From positions 24,782,830 through 24,846,829 of the forward strand of contig CAKMRJ010003334.1 in the NCBI GenBank assembly GCA_928212115.1: a stretch of DNA of 64,000 nucleotides, read 5' to 3'. Below are positions 35,766 through 47,575 of the stretch, piece after piece. The position numbers were made by a program, and so were the translations under genes. This DNA is from Lactuca virosa. Lineage: Eukaryota > Streptophyta > Magnoliopsida > Asterales > Asteraceae. Under the pieces are notes generated by a model that searched no databases, was not told the DNA's origin, and was given only the letters and a program-made list of their open reading frames with translations. How positions within the stretch are numbered: the first letter of the stretch is position 1; every line of letters starts with the position of its first letter.

Positions 35766-36095
35766 TTCCGGACTACAGTCCGATGCAGTAGTTCAGTATG
35801 CTTGGTGTCTTTGTTATACAGACATGGCATGTGTTATGCAGTTCCGGACTATGGTCCGATGCAGTACGCAGTATATGTGTTCATATTATATGCTATGATT
35901 ATGTTATGTTATGTTCAGTCAGTTCCGGACTTCGGTCTGATGCAGTTCCAGACTTCGGTCCGATGCAGTGGGAAAGGTCCTAGTAGTTCTGGACTTCGGT
36001 CCGATGCAGTGGGCAAGGCCCTAGTAGTTCCGGACTACGGTCTGATGCAGTGGGCAAGGCCCTAGTCAGTTCCGGACTTCGGTCCGATGCAGTGG
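35766..36095 (+). repeat. Array of seven short hairpins with UNCG-type loops in S5
   Basis: Seven copies of CGGAC-NNNN-GTCCG followed by GATGCAGT, at 35769, 35845, 35926 and four more to about 36090. Loops are TACA, TATG, TTCG or TACG. Most arm changes give G-U pairs rather than mismatches. The array lies downstream of the TATA box, so it would be in the element RNA. Confidence 0.8.
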
Positions 36096-36428
36096 GCGAG
36101 GCCCAGTATGTGCTTTATATGTTATTGTATGGTATGTGGTAGTTTGGGGGAGCTCACTAAGCTTCGTGCTTACAGTTTTAGTTTTGGTTTCAGGTACTTC
36201 AACTAGCAAAGGGAAGGGCTCGGGATGATGGCATGGCACACACCACAGTTTTAGCCTGGGAGTTAGACTCTGATATTTTGATATGATCTTGACACTAGTT
36301 TCAATTTGATAAATTTATTATGACATTTTGTGATACATGATTCATGGTTTTATCTTTTAATATTTGATATTATGGTTTAGTAAAGTTTTCAAACAAAAAT
36401 TTTTGGGTTGTATTTTTGGGATGTTACA

Positions 36429-37264
36429 AATCTCCGGTAGTACCCTGCCAATCCCCAAAAGCTCCTGATGTCTGAGGGAGATTTCGGAACCTCCCACAGC
36501 ATAATTGCCTCGATTTTGGCCAGATCGACCCAAATCTCCTCCTGGTTAACGAGGTGTCCAAGGAACTGAACTTATCGTAACCAAAACTCGCACTTCGAGA
36601 ACTTGGCATACAACCATTTTTGCCTCAAAACTCCCAATAGCTCCCGAAGATGCTCCTCATGCTACTCTCGGGTCTTGGAGTACACCAAGATATCGTCTAT
36701 GAACACGCTGACCGAGTGATCGAGCATCGGTCTGCAGACCCGATTCATCAGGTCCATAAATATTGTTGGCGCATTAGTGAGCCTAAACGGCATCACCACG
36801 AACTCGTAGTGTCCATAACGAGTTCGGGACGCGGTGTTCTGCACATCCTCCTCCCTAACCCTGACCTGATGGTACCCGGACCTCAGGTCTATCTTGGAGA
36901 ACCAAGATGCTCCCTACAACTGATCGAAAAGATCATCTATCCTCGAGAATGGATAACGGTTTTTCACCGTTAACTTATTCAACTCCCGGTAATCAATGCA
37001 CATCCGGTGTGAACCATCCTTCTTCCTGACGAAGATAATCGGCGCTCCCTATGGAGAACTGCTCAGACGAATGAACTGCTTGCCCAACAGTTCCTGTAAT
37101 TGTGACGACAGCTCCTGCATCTCTGGTGGTGCCAACTGCCAACCAGTACGACACCTTGGCGATAGGGGCCGCACCTGGAACTAAGTCAATCCTAAAATTG
37201 ACCTGCCTCTCCGGAGGCAATCCGGGTAACTCCTCCGGGAACACGTCAGCAAACTCTCTAACCA
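36429..37264 (-). pseudogene. G2 reverse transcriptase
   Basis: The minus strand reads a gypsy RT from VREFADVFPEELPGLPPER (37265 side) through SSPWGAPIIFVRKKDGSHR, a DLRSGYHQ block and the catalytic VFIDDILVYSK (FIDD at 36703-36692), then an FLGH block. At least three stops interrupt it: in DQL*GASW (near 36916), after YSKTRE (36660) and in FWLR*VQFLG (near 36570). Two are CAG-type codons read as TAG. RT copies element RNA into DNA; this copy cannot be translated through. Confidence 0.9.
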
Positions 37265-37755
37265 CTGGAACCTATGATACTGAAACCTAGTCCCCGACCC
37301 GTGTATCCACCACATACGCTAGATAACCCACACACCCGTGCTGAATGTACTGCCGAGCCCTAGCTGCCGAACAAAACCCTGAACCCAATCTGGTGCCCTC
37401 TCCATAAACAATCAGTTCTCGCCCACTTGGGGTTCGAACTACCACTCGCTGACCCTCGAAGTCGATCATGGCTCTGAAGCGACTAAGCCAGTCCATACCC
37501 ACAATCACACATACATCCCCCATGGGAATCAGGATCAGGTCTATCGGGAAGGATACCCCGAGATCTCCAATACGCAACCCCGATAGACCGAAAAAGCGGA
37601 AATCTCATGTTTGTTGGCGATAGAGACTTGCAACGGACACTCTAGCTCTTCTACTGGCCAACCGAACTCCCTACTAAATGTCTGAGAGACAAACGACCGA
37701 CTCGCCCCCGAGTCAAATAATACCAAAGCAGGTAAGGAGTTCACTAAAAACGTAC
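37265..37755 (-). pseudogene. G2 aspartic protease
   Basis: The motif ALVLFDSGASRSFVS (near 37735-37690) has the catalytic Asp in D-S-G-A. Downstream are the GMDWLSRF block and a linker leading to RT. A frameshift near 37580-37600 separates the two halves, and stops occur between the protease and RT (near 37270-37285). The protease would cut the Gag-Pol polyprotein. Confidence 0.88.
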
Positions 37756-38928
37756 CTAATCACAGGTACAAACATATAAGCATAAAACAGATATAATTAG
37801 TAAGATAAGGGATAGAAACATACCAGCACCTACGTCTGGTGCTTCCCTGGCCTCCTCTGTTGTAAGCTGGAAGACACATCCCTGAGCCCTCGGGGGCGTT
37901 GCTCGTCCCTGACTCCCGTCAGTAATCCTCAGTGTAGCCGACGTTGGAGCCTGCGCCGGCCTGGAAGCAAGCTGTAGACAGTTGGTCTTCACGTGACCAA
38001 CATGATGACAATGGTAGCAGATCCTCATATCCTGTATCGGGGCTAGCTGGCAACAATCCCTCACAAAGTGCCCCTCCTTGCCGCATTTACGGCACGCGCT
38101 TCCCAACCTGCAAACCCCCGAGTGAATCTTCCCACACTTACCACAAGTGTGGCCCTGCTGTCCTCCTGACCCGGAATCAGCGGTCTTAGACCGCTTCGGC
38201 GCTGGCTGTGATTGTACCGGGGCCTGCCGCTGCTCCCTCAACTGCAGCTCAATCTCCAACTCACGCCGCCTAGCGGCCTCCTGTAACTCCAGCAAAGCGT
38301 CACATCGATGGGTAGCAACAAACTGACGAATGTCAGTCTTAAGCATGCTCAGATAACGTGTCATATGAGCCTACTTTGAAGCAAACTCGGAGCAGAACAT
38401 CGCCCTCTCTGTGAACATACAGGTGATCTCCGTCACCGTCTCACCATCCTGTCTCAAATCCATAAACTCCTGAGCTAACCGTTCCCGCTCGACTCGTGGA
38501 ATGTAGCGAGTGTGAAACATATCCCTGAACTGATCCCAAGTAACCGTAACTCTCTGGTTATCAGAATACGATCCAGTCATCAACCTCCACCAGTCCTTTG
38601 CCCCGGACCTCAGCAGGTTCAGGGCACATCTGACCTTCTGGTCAGTAGGACATGAACACATGAAGAAACACCCCTCCACGTCAGATAGTCACCTCATGGC
38701 TTTGATGGGGTCCTGAGTCCCATCAAAAGTAGGGGGCTTCGTGTTGTCGAAGTCGCGATACTGAAAAGCCCGATTGGCTCCTACCCCTGCCGCCGCTACA
38801 GCTGTTGTAGCTGTTGCGGTAGCCGCCTCAGTGAGGGCTGCATAGCCATCTTCAAAATAATCCACCATGGCGGTCTTGATAGACCCAAACATCTCTAGTA
38901 ACTGAGCCTGGAACATAGCAGCAACCTC
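37756..38928 (-). pseudogene. G2 gag, broken by two stops and a solo LTR
   Basis: The N-terminal part, after the S6 insertion at 38928, has an MFGSIKTAMVDYF block, an Ala/Thr-rich stretch and the capsid start (FDNTKPPTFDG). A TGA (near 38686) replaces a Trp codon, judging from G4. The capsid core (DQKVRCALNLLRSGAKDWWR) follows, then a TAG (near 38369). The last 202 codons hold a coiled-coil-like linker and three Cys clusters: CGKCGKIHSGVC, then zinc knuckles at residues 91-104 (CRKC...) and 116-129 (CYHC...). The first residues of the apparent ORF at 39006 are LTR-encoded and not gag. Confidence 0.9.
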
Positions 38929-39704
38929 TGTTGGATTAGTGTCTAAGTCCATAACTATAATTGGTATGTACTTGACCCGACTCGGCATGGTCCATTTGGG
39001 TTGCATGGCATCGGAACATTTGGATAGACCGTTTATGAGGAAAAGACATTTTGTGACATATTAATATATTATAAGTTCTAATATATTAATATGAAATCAT
39101 GTTATTTAATTAGTATTGATCAAGAATTAATTTGGACTTAATTTAGTGATCAAAAAGAGACTAATTAAATATATGGGGATTGATTGTGTAAATCATTCAT
39201 TCTTATATATGTGGGCTTATGATCCAAGATTCCTTTATGTTGGGTTTAACCCATGTGGTGATCCATGGATACTCCATGGAGGTTAAAACCCATGGATCAT
39301 AAGGAATGGGTAAAGTCATGAGTTACATGGTGTAACCCTAATAGCCACACTATATAAGAACCCCTTTAGTTCAAGAAATTGGCACTAGTGATACATATTT
39401 TGAGGGCTAGCCGATTTGAACATGTATGTCTTCTTCTCATGGTTATTCCAAGAGTTCATGATGTTGTGTGAACCATTTGAGGTGTCACACTTAGGGCACT
39501 AGGCTCTCAAGCTTTATGGAGTCAAGCAACAACAACAAGGTATGTATTCTATCTATTTTATTATCCTAGTATCAATGTTTTGGTATGCTAGTTAGGATAA
39601 TACCTTGGATAATCATATTTGCATGTATAATAGAGAAAACATAGATCCAAGGTATTTAGGGTTGCATGTACACTTAGGAGTGTTAGAATGCTCAAAACCC
39701 ATCA
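38929..39704 (+). mobile_element. Solo LTR S6 (copia-like, C3 family) inside G2 gag, TSD ACCTC
   Basis: 776 bases flanked by ACCTC (38924-38928 and 39705-39709). It starts TGTTGGATTAG and ends AACCCATCA, and is the reverse complement of sequence closely related to the C3 LTR (61507-62247). A plus-strand TATA (CTATATAAG, 39350) indicates that its promoter points right, opposite to G2. Confidence 0.93.
39351..39358 (+). promoter_or_regulatory. TATA box of S6
   Basis: TATATAAG followed by AACCCCTT. The related C3 LTR has ATATATAAAGGGG at the matching place on the minus strand. Confidence 0.6.
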
Positions 39705-39709
39705 ACCTC

Positions 39710-40610
39710 ATCATGCCGGATCTCCCGGATCCTGACGTCCATCTCGTCTGGCCCCATCTGGCCGATAGTCTCGGGCACTATTGGTGCCTCCTGTCCGCCG
39801 CCTCCTGATCCTAACCCGGATCCAGTCACAAATCATTGTGTAACCACCATACTGAAAAATATACCAGGAAGATATCAAATATTCCATATAACAATCCGAG
39901 AACCAACCCCCAACAAAACCCTAGGGGTTGTGACTTCCTTGCTACGCATATGGGTCCTATGCTTTCGGTAATACGGGCCCATACTACCTTCCACACCTAC
40001 CCATATTTGTCTCAAGTATCATCACAACGCCCTAAGACTATACGTAAGCATGGCATGCACTCAATCCTCACTCCTAGAGGAAGGCTAAATATCTCATAAC
40101 TGGCGGACTCATCCCAAACAACCCATCCATGAAACTTCCACCAACCCTACAGCACTCGTGTATGCTATCCATACATAATGCTGACTTTCGAATACATGAT
40201 CCTACCCTAAGCCCTTCATCAAACAAGAATAGGAAATAAGGCCAAACCAAACATTCTCAGGCTATAAGATCTTAATTATGTACGGTTGGGATGCATACAC
40301 TAAGCAACTACAATAATGATGTCAATTTCATATACAAAAAAACCCTAGGCTATCAAGCATCATATAATCAGGAAATTTTATCATGAAATTCCTGAAGATC
40401 CCTAGCCTAGTACTAGCATGCTGTTCTAACATATCACATAAATCAAATAATCCGTAAGGTATATTGGGGTCTATCCACGAGCTGCGTCTGATCGTACACT
40501 TTCATCCTCCTTTATTATTTTGAAAATATTTTAAGAAAATCGTTTTAAAATCTTGTCCTCAGTTTGAGACTGGAGACATGCGAGTGTTTCCTCCAATTCA
40601 CTCAAACCAA
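39710..40610 (-). other. G2 gag start region and leader
   Basis: About 900 bases between the S6 target site and the PBS. The part next to S6 is the degraded gag N-terminus (GSGSGSGG-type Gly/Ser codons near 39800-39830). The rest matches the G4 leader, including the CTTGTTTGATGAAGGGCTTA module (reverse strand, about 40205-40225). Confidence 0.7.
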
Positions 40611-40623
40611 GGCTCTGATACCA
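40611..40623 (-). promoter_or_regulatory. Primer-binding site, initiator tRNA-Met (G2)
   Basis: The minus strand reads TGGTATCAGAGCC three bases from the 5' LTR end. Confidence 0.88.
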
Positions 40624-40914
40624 ACTTGTAACATCCATAAAATTCAAGCCAATTTAAAACTTTTTTAAGTCATTCAAAAACCAGCAATTATTACAAACAT
40701 GTTTTCAAAATGGTTTAGTGTCAGAGTTTCCCATAATCAAATCATAAAAACATAAGGAGGTGCACGATCACGCCTTCGCCTTCCCGCGATCATCAGAAGT
40801 ACCTGAAATAATAACCGATAAATGTAAGCTCGAAGGCTTAGTGAGTTACCCCTAAAATACCAATGCCATACGATCATAATCATATTCATATAGACAAACA
40901 CAACATGCATATTG

Positions 40915-41090
40915 AGCCTTCAGCCTGACTGGACCGCTCGCAACGGGCCTTCAGTCTATATGGACCGCTCTCTGTGCCTTTGGTATGTCTGGACCGCCTC
41001 TCAGGGCCTTCAGCCTATCTGGACCGCTCGTCTGGCCTTCGGCCTGATTATATGCCCTCCCTGGTCTGCAGTCTATCCGGTTCGCCCTGG
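40915..41090. repeat. Tandem repeat of about 33 bases in the G2 5' LTR
   Basis: The counterpart of 17365-17540, with several unit-specific differences. Confidence 0.8.
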
Positions 41091-43448
41091 GTATCTTGGC
41101 CTACAACACAGAGCAGGACCTGCCTCAAACCAATCCCCCAAACCAACAAACATGTGCACATAAATATCATACGCTAACATGCAAGTACAGATAGTCATAC
41201 AGATCTAACAGATCACTAACATGGAAACCGTCCTATAACCAGGATACCGATCTAACTGATCAATAACATAACAACCATCCTATAACCAGGATATCGATCT
41301 AACAGATCTCTAACATGGCAACTATCCTATAAACCAGGATACCGACCTACCAGGTCACTAAGAATATCAGCATCCTAACTACGAGGATGTAAATCAATAA
41401 GCATATCATGCAATAAACCGAGATAAAAATCTGATAAGGGCCGGAATTGGTGCCTTAGACCCTGTTGATATAGTGAGGAGAACTCACCTTACAAGTAGCT
41501 CGAAGTGATAAGATCAAACTCAATGAATGCAGCTCCAAGTCCAACACCTACAGCCACCAATGATCCATTTCTATAAATTCCCAAGTTACTAAAATACCCT
41601 CAGAAGTCAGACTGGTCAACCCTTGGTCAAACTCAAAGTCAAGGGTCAAAGTCAACGGTCCATGTTGACCCGATTCGTCGAGTGCATCTAGCAACTCGTC
41701 GAGTTCCTCAAGAACTCAGATGGTCAAAAAACCCTAACTGACTTGCCGAGTTTCCAATCAACTCGTCGAGTCCATGTGTGTCCAGATGTCGGGGAAAACC
41801 CTAATTGACTCGTCGAGTCCTCTTACTGACTCGTTGAGTTCATGCAGAATCAGACACGGGCAATCCTTCATTCGACTCGCCGAGTCGGCTAAGCAAATCG
41901 TCGAGGTCATGCAGTCCATTTCTTATACAGATGTTTTTAAGCCACCCCAAAGCTCTATATTGCAGATCCAACCTCCTAGGGCATGGTTTCCACGTAAAGT
42001 TGCAAACTTTATGTACATGCATGGTCCTAAATGCCAAAACTAGACTAAGGGAAAGGTTAACTCAAAGGGAAAGGCCCAAGCTTGCCAAATCTCTTAACTT
42101 TATAGCTATAGGGACCAAAGGGAGTCCAGATCTGAAGTTACAACTTCAGATCTTGCCCCAATACTCGAAGTGACTCCCAAATATGCTTAGGATGGCCTTA
42201 AACCCAAACATGAAGAGATCTAGCTAAAGATAAGCCAAGGTAACGACTTGTTACCTTCAAAATAATGCCAAGATGAAGTAGAGTCAGATCAACAATATAC
42301 TCTTTGCTTCAAGCTTCTTATACTTCATACCTTCTTCACAAAATGCACCAAAATCACTCTTTAAGCCTCACAATCACTCAAGAACAAGGTTAATAGCGAT
42401 TACGGTTTCTTCTGGCCGTCAAAGGGTGATAAGTGTGACACCAGTCAAAGTTTGGTCACAAATAAATTGATCAATAATCGTAATTGGGATGAACCAAGTG
42501 GTAGAGTTTGTAACAAGGTTTCCAAAAATATAAAGAACACTGAAATCCGAGTTATAACGAAGAAGTTATGACCAATCGAAAATCCGCGATAAAACCGGCA
42601 AAACACTATTCAGTGTAAAAAGTGAATTTTCGATAAAAGGCTTTTTAGCCTTAACAATCTAAATGAAAGTTGTAGAATATGTTAAACCGAGAACGTTCAT
42701 AAAAAGAACGTAAAAATCTGACTTCGTATGAGGAAGTTATGATTTTTCGAAGTTTCGGTTTAGCAGTAGACAGCTAAAAATTCGAAATATAAATCGATCA
42801 ATATTTAGCCTACGCAACTTAAACAAGAATCGAAGGTCTCATCAAAAGTAGCACAACGGTAAAAAGACAGACGAAAACGGACGTCGGATGAAGAAGTTAT
42901 GAATTTTTAACGGATTTTCTGTCCCGGTCTGTTAAAAATAATAATATTAAAAATAAATTCAAAATCAGCCGACGACGTATAAACAAAAGTCGTAGAGTAT
43001 GATTTTACCTACGTGTGCATATAAAGAACGCCAAAAGCGGAGCTCGTATGCGAAAGTTATGATTTTTGCAAGTTTTTGGCACAAAAATCAAGAAAATGTT
43101 GAAAACCGGGCAATTTCGCATGAGTCATCTTCGGACACGTCACCTCACATGCGAGGCCTCCACGTGTTCGCTTCTCATTGGACCGCAGATGCGCATGTCA
43201 CCTCCTGATTGGTCCGAAGTCGTCACCCTCTTTCCCCATTGGACCGAAGTCCGGTCCACTTAGAAGACCCCACCTGTCCGAAGCACGTGCCTCGCACTGG
43301 GTCCGAATCTGCACCGCCTTAAGACTTCGCACGTGGCCTTCGCAAGAGTTGCCGCGTGTCCTGTTGGCTCGCCTTCGCCTCGCCATATGTCCGAACCCTC
43401 GCCAGGTGGCTGCTGACTCACCCCCTTCGGACCGCACCCTCGCACCCC

Positions 43449-43456
43449 TATATAAA
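43449..43456 (+). promoter_or_regulatory. TATA box of the G3 5' LTR
   Basis: CCTATATAAAGGGTGCGAG, a strong plant TATA context, identical in the 3' LTR. Confidence 0.75.
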
Positions 43457-44380
43457 GGGTGCGAGCCTTCTCGGATGGAAGGGATTTTTCACCCCTAAAT
43501 TCACCAATTTTCACATTTTCACCCCCCTCGACTTTCTCACGACCCCCCAAGGCCCCGGTATCGTGTCTAAAGCCCGAAGAAAGCCCCGGAGCCCCGGAAT
43601 TCTCGAGAAGTTATCCTCTCTTCAGTCAAAACTCTGCCCGATTTGAGCCGGTTTCTCGTCAAATAAACTTCTTTCCAGGAAACGAAACGCTGCCCGAATC
43701 ACCGCTAATCAAAGTGAGTTTATACCCCTATAATTTACCTTTTTAATGGTTTTTAAATACTTTTTAGGGGGGAATACAAGTTTAACACAATATTAAATTG
43801 TGTTAATAACTATATGTGATAATAATCACACAAAGATTTTCCGTATGCTTTTATAATTACGAAATACTTCCAAAATAACTTAAAGTCATGTTAAATCTTT
43901 AAACTCATGTAAACTCCGTTAAATTCTTTGAAAAATGTTTTATAAACTATTTCAAATTATAAATGCCAAAATCATGTTTATATATGTATAAATATATAAA
44001 TAAGATTTGAAGGGCTTAGGACTAATGAATTAACTTAATTCCTTTTCCTTGTTTGGATGTGGAATTAAGGTTGTATTATTTGTTCGAAGGTCGTTTCCTT
44101 CTTAATTATATATATATTATACATATATGAGTATAAAAGGTTACTCATTTTTGGTATCATCACCTTTGTATCAGGCTGAGCAAAGGTGTTCATCCATGAG
44201 AAACCATGCTAATCAGATAGAACATATAAATTATAATAGGTATAATTTATGATTCAAAACTAAATATACAAGTATGATTCACGACTGTATACTTTCCAAG
44301 GAAATTACCAACATACATTCAACTATTCCAAGATATGTATTATACCTTTAATATACGAAAAACATATTAAAGAAGTAAAG

Positions 44381-44665
44381 ATACATCATTCCGGGTTTGC
44401 ATTAGCAATGGTACTATACAGAGTACCAGTGTTAGCAAACACGAGGTAATAATACATCATTCCGGGTTTGCATTAGCAATGGTACTATACAGAGTACCAG
44501 AGTTAGCAAACACGAGGTAATAATACATCATTCCGGGTTTGCATTAGCAAAGGTACTATACAGAGTACCTAAGTTAGCAAACATGAGGTAATAATACATC
44601 ATACCGGGTTTGCGTTAACCAAGGGTACGAAACAAAGTACCAGAGTTAGCAATCACAGGGTAATA
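44381..44665. repeat. Four-copy tandem repeat of about 70 bases (G3 5' LTR)
   Basis: Each unit reads ATACATCATTCCGGGTTTGC, a GGTACTATACAGAGTACC inverted repeat, then GTTAGCAAACACGAGGTAAT. The inner palindrome GGTACT-n-AGTACC recurs in every unit. Confidence 0.9.
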
Positions 44666-45188
44666 ATAATACATCGTAAATCTCGTTGAAACAATAAATT
44701 TGTGAGACCCTTCACGGTGTACTTATCTAAGTACGACCTTTTAAGTCCTGAACTATTAGCCATAATCTCTTGTAGGGAGAGCGTGAATTTGTGTATAGAT
44801 CTATATGGGACTGACAATCCTGCGCCTCTAATGTTCGCTACAGTTTGGCCGGAAGGCCTAGGGTGTCAAATATCATACCATTCCGACGCCCGAAGAACGT
44901 CGCCGCAGGCATATCAGTCATATTAGTATGGTTAATAGAACTCACATGGATAAAACAACGAGTGAATTACAAAGTAATATAATTTTCTTATAACAGTAAG
45001 AAAAGATAATTACATCCCGACCAAATATACCTTCAGTAGTTTTTACTTACAGTAGAAACTACGTATCATGAAATCAAGTATTGTACTTCTGGTTTTGAAC
45101 ATTTAAAACCACAAGGCAGTATTATGGATAATACAATATTTTCCAGGATTAATACTAAGGTTTTTACTATAGAACAGATATAACTAAG

Positions 45189-45305
45189 AACACTTTTACA
45201 AATGAAACGGTTTATGGGATTAAACCACTTTTACAAATGAAACAGTTTATGGGATTAAACCACTTATACAAAGGAAACGGTTTATGGGATTAAACCACTT
45301 ATCAA
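45189..45305. repeat. Three-copy tandem repeat of about 39 bases (G3 5' LTR)
   Basis: Units contain ACAAATGAAACGGTTTATGG and GATTAAACCACTT. The 3' LTR has the same set at about 53212-53328. Confidence 0.9.
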
Positions 45306-45967
45306 ATGAAACTTAGTCATTCAATCTTTGTAAACTAGTATAACATAAAAGACCTTTAGTGGTTAATTCTATAATTCCTTAGTTATTACATCCTAGTTAT
45401 ACATAAGTAATGTCCGATTGACAGTGAAATGTGTGACTTCCGCCTTACTTCCTGTTCCTTGTTTGGTTGTGGGCTTAGTGCAGATACACCCATTTGACTG
45501 CCCATTCGATATTGTGTTATATATAATCAGTATAAACTAAGTAATTACAGAGGGAAACTATTGAGGTTATCAGTTAATCACCTCAGGAAATATAGGATTT
45601 CCTGGAGAAACCAGTGAACTTATCCAAAGAACTTAGGGTATACTTACAGAACTAAAATACTTATGAACTCACCAGCTTAAATGTTGATCTACTCTTTCCA
45701 AATAACTTGTATTCTCAGGAATCCAGTAGACAGGTACACTCCGGAAGCTTTTGAGAAGACTACCTAGTACCGTACCACGACTCTTGTCTTCTACTGTACC
45801 TACTTTAGTGTTTGAATATGTAATGTTTAAACACTTATGTAAAATTTATACTTATTAATGCAATGGTTGTTTGTACTTTGATTACTATATTGCATGTGTT
45901 GTGATACTTACCTGAAGTCCTCCGCCCCCGAACGTTTCCGCCGTTCTGGTTTGGGGGTGTGACAGAT

Positions 45968-45979
45968 TGGTATCAGAGC
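45968..45979 (+). promoter_or_regulatory. Primer-binding site, initiator tRNA-Met (G3)
   Basis: TGGTATCAGAGC three bases after the 5' LTR. Confidence 0.9.
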
Positions 45980-47575
45980 AGTGTTTATAGTGAACTCAGT
46001 ATATCAGTCATAAAAGATATACAACTATAAACCCATTGGGATAAAAACACTCTGACCAAGAGTTATACTTTAAAAATATAACAATATTTTATAAAAGTAT
46101 AAGTACATGCAGAGTATATATACTAGAATGAGTATCACAAGAAGAACAAAACAAAAGTATTTGGATGTTGGACATTGCAGTTAAACCTAGACAGTGACGT
46201 AATCATATCTGGGATCAATATAGCCTGATCAACTATATTCATCCGAGATATGACCAACATGTGTTTGGGGAGTGATTGTAGTGTTGCAACTGGTCTAAAA
46301 CTTACCTAAGCACCAGAAGAATTCTAGAACCAAACATAAGGATTAAAATACTATGGGAGTATTTTAGGATGCTATAACAAGAAAACTGAAAACTTGTCAA
46401 GTTCTTATATCTAGAAGTCCAAGAATCAAACTCATAACTAAAATAACATGGAGGTATTTTACATACCTTTGGGGAAATGTTAAAAAGATCTTTTCTGATA
46501 AGTCTATAATTACTAAGTGGATACGTTAAGGTTATATATAGCCGAGATTTTATAGACTTAGAATATGTGATTTTCACTCTACTTCCTTTTCCTTGTTTGG
46601 ATGTGGTTTTAGAGTAGGATTACTTATTCAAAGGTCTATTTGATCTGGATTATATATAATCGGTACACACCATGTGATTATAGAAGGACCAGAAAGAATC
46701 ACCTTCGTAAAAATTTAAATTTTCTCATAGATTCTTTAGACATTCCCATTCTCGTATAAACCCGTTAGATAAACATAGTTACTCCAGCAATCAATAGAAG
46801 AGTCAAGGAGGATCCAACAGAATTTCATTAGGAGAATCCCAAGAAAAAAACATATGAGAAGTAAACAAACTATAGAAATCATTTAGTGCCCTTACCCTAT
46901 TAAGGACACCAATGAGAGATTCGCATGAACTTCCGAGATTCAAAATCTTCATTACGAAGTAATGGGGATCAGTGTCAGAATCGGAAGTAAGACAGCCCGG
47001 GAATTCAATATACCTACAGAGGAGAAGGACACCCTATAGATACCAGGAGAGAACAAATCATTACCACCCAGAATAGAACAGAGAACAAAGGAAAACCACG
47101 CATGATTCATGTGAAGTGTTCGAGCACCTTTTCATCTAAGTAATAACTAGTAAATCGATTCAACCTAGTGAGTTAGTGATTTCATTACTCACATTAGGTT
47201 TTGAGCTTATCCTCTTTCCTGTCACGGCTAATAACAATAAATCAGATCACGAAATCTTAATTGATAGTGATTACTTCTCAAATTCATAAGTCTATTTTAT
47301 GTAGACACTGTTATGAATTATTTTCGAATATTTTCGAAAATTGGGAAACGATATCCACCAAACGAAGGTAACTTAGTTCGGATGATACTCGGTTCCTAAC
47401 CATTCTAGAAACTTAATTATGTTCCTTACCAGGACTGCATCATAGGGATGCAGGTCGAATCATTGAGAACAATATAACAAAACGAAAGATTAATACATAG
47501 ATACAAATGGTTAGAATACATCTAGAGACAACTATCGTCGCTCATGAGCTCATTTTCTTATCATGTAACAGAATC
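45980..47575 (+). other. G3 leader, non-coding
   Basis: 1.6 kb between the PBS and the gag start with no supported ORF. It contains one CTTGTTTGG module near 46590. Confidence 0.7.

Larger units (their letters stand above)
34339..36428 (+). mobile_element. Solo LTR S5 inside G2 pol, TSD AATCT
   Basis: 2,090 bases, TGTAACGCCC to GGGATGTTACA, flanked by AATCT (34334-34338 and 36429-36433). Without it the G2 RT-RNase H frame is continuous. It carries many ACTCGNCGAGT words (34401, 34423 and a cluster at 35108-35540), a TATTTAAA box, a hairpin-forming tandem array, and the conserved CTCACTAAGCTTCGTGCTTA block near 36150. Confidence 0.95.
42434..45964 (+). mobile_element. 5' LTR of G3
   Basis: 3,531 bases, with TATA box at 43449, a four-copy 70-base tandem repeat (44381-44665), a three-copy 39-base repeat (45189-45305) and two copies of the CTTGTTTGG module (near 44050 and 45470). 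The GC-rich U3 (43120-43440) gives several chance ORFs that recur in the 3' LTR. Confidence 0.95.

Noticed and set aside
35701..36065. ORFs with repeated VPDFGLMQ-type residues that look like a repeat protein
   Set aside because: They are translations of the hairpin array in S5; frames change between units and no start or promoter context fits.
38930..39006. N-terminal 25 residues of the G2 gag ORF (start at 39006)
   Set aside because: They are encoded by solo LTR S6; the true gag sequence begins at the TSD.
43178..43550. Overlapping ORFs of 80-106 residues on both strands, repeated at 51133-51453
   Set aside because: They sit in the GC-rich U3 of the two G3 LTRs. GC-rich sequence has few stops, both strands are open, and duplication simply reflects the LTR pair.
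44381..44665. Regularly spaced repeats resembling a CRISPR array
   Set aside because: The 70-base units are contiguous with no unique spacers, lie inside an LTR and recur in its partner LTR.
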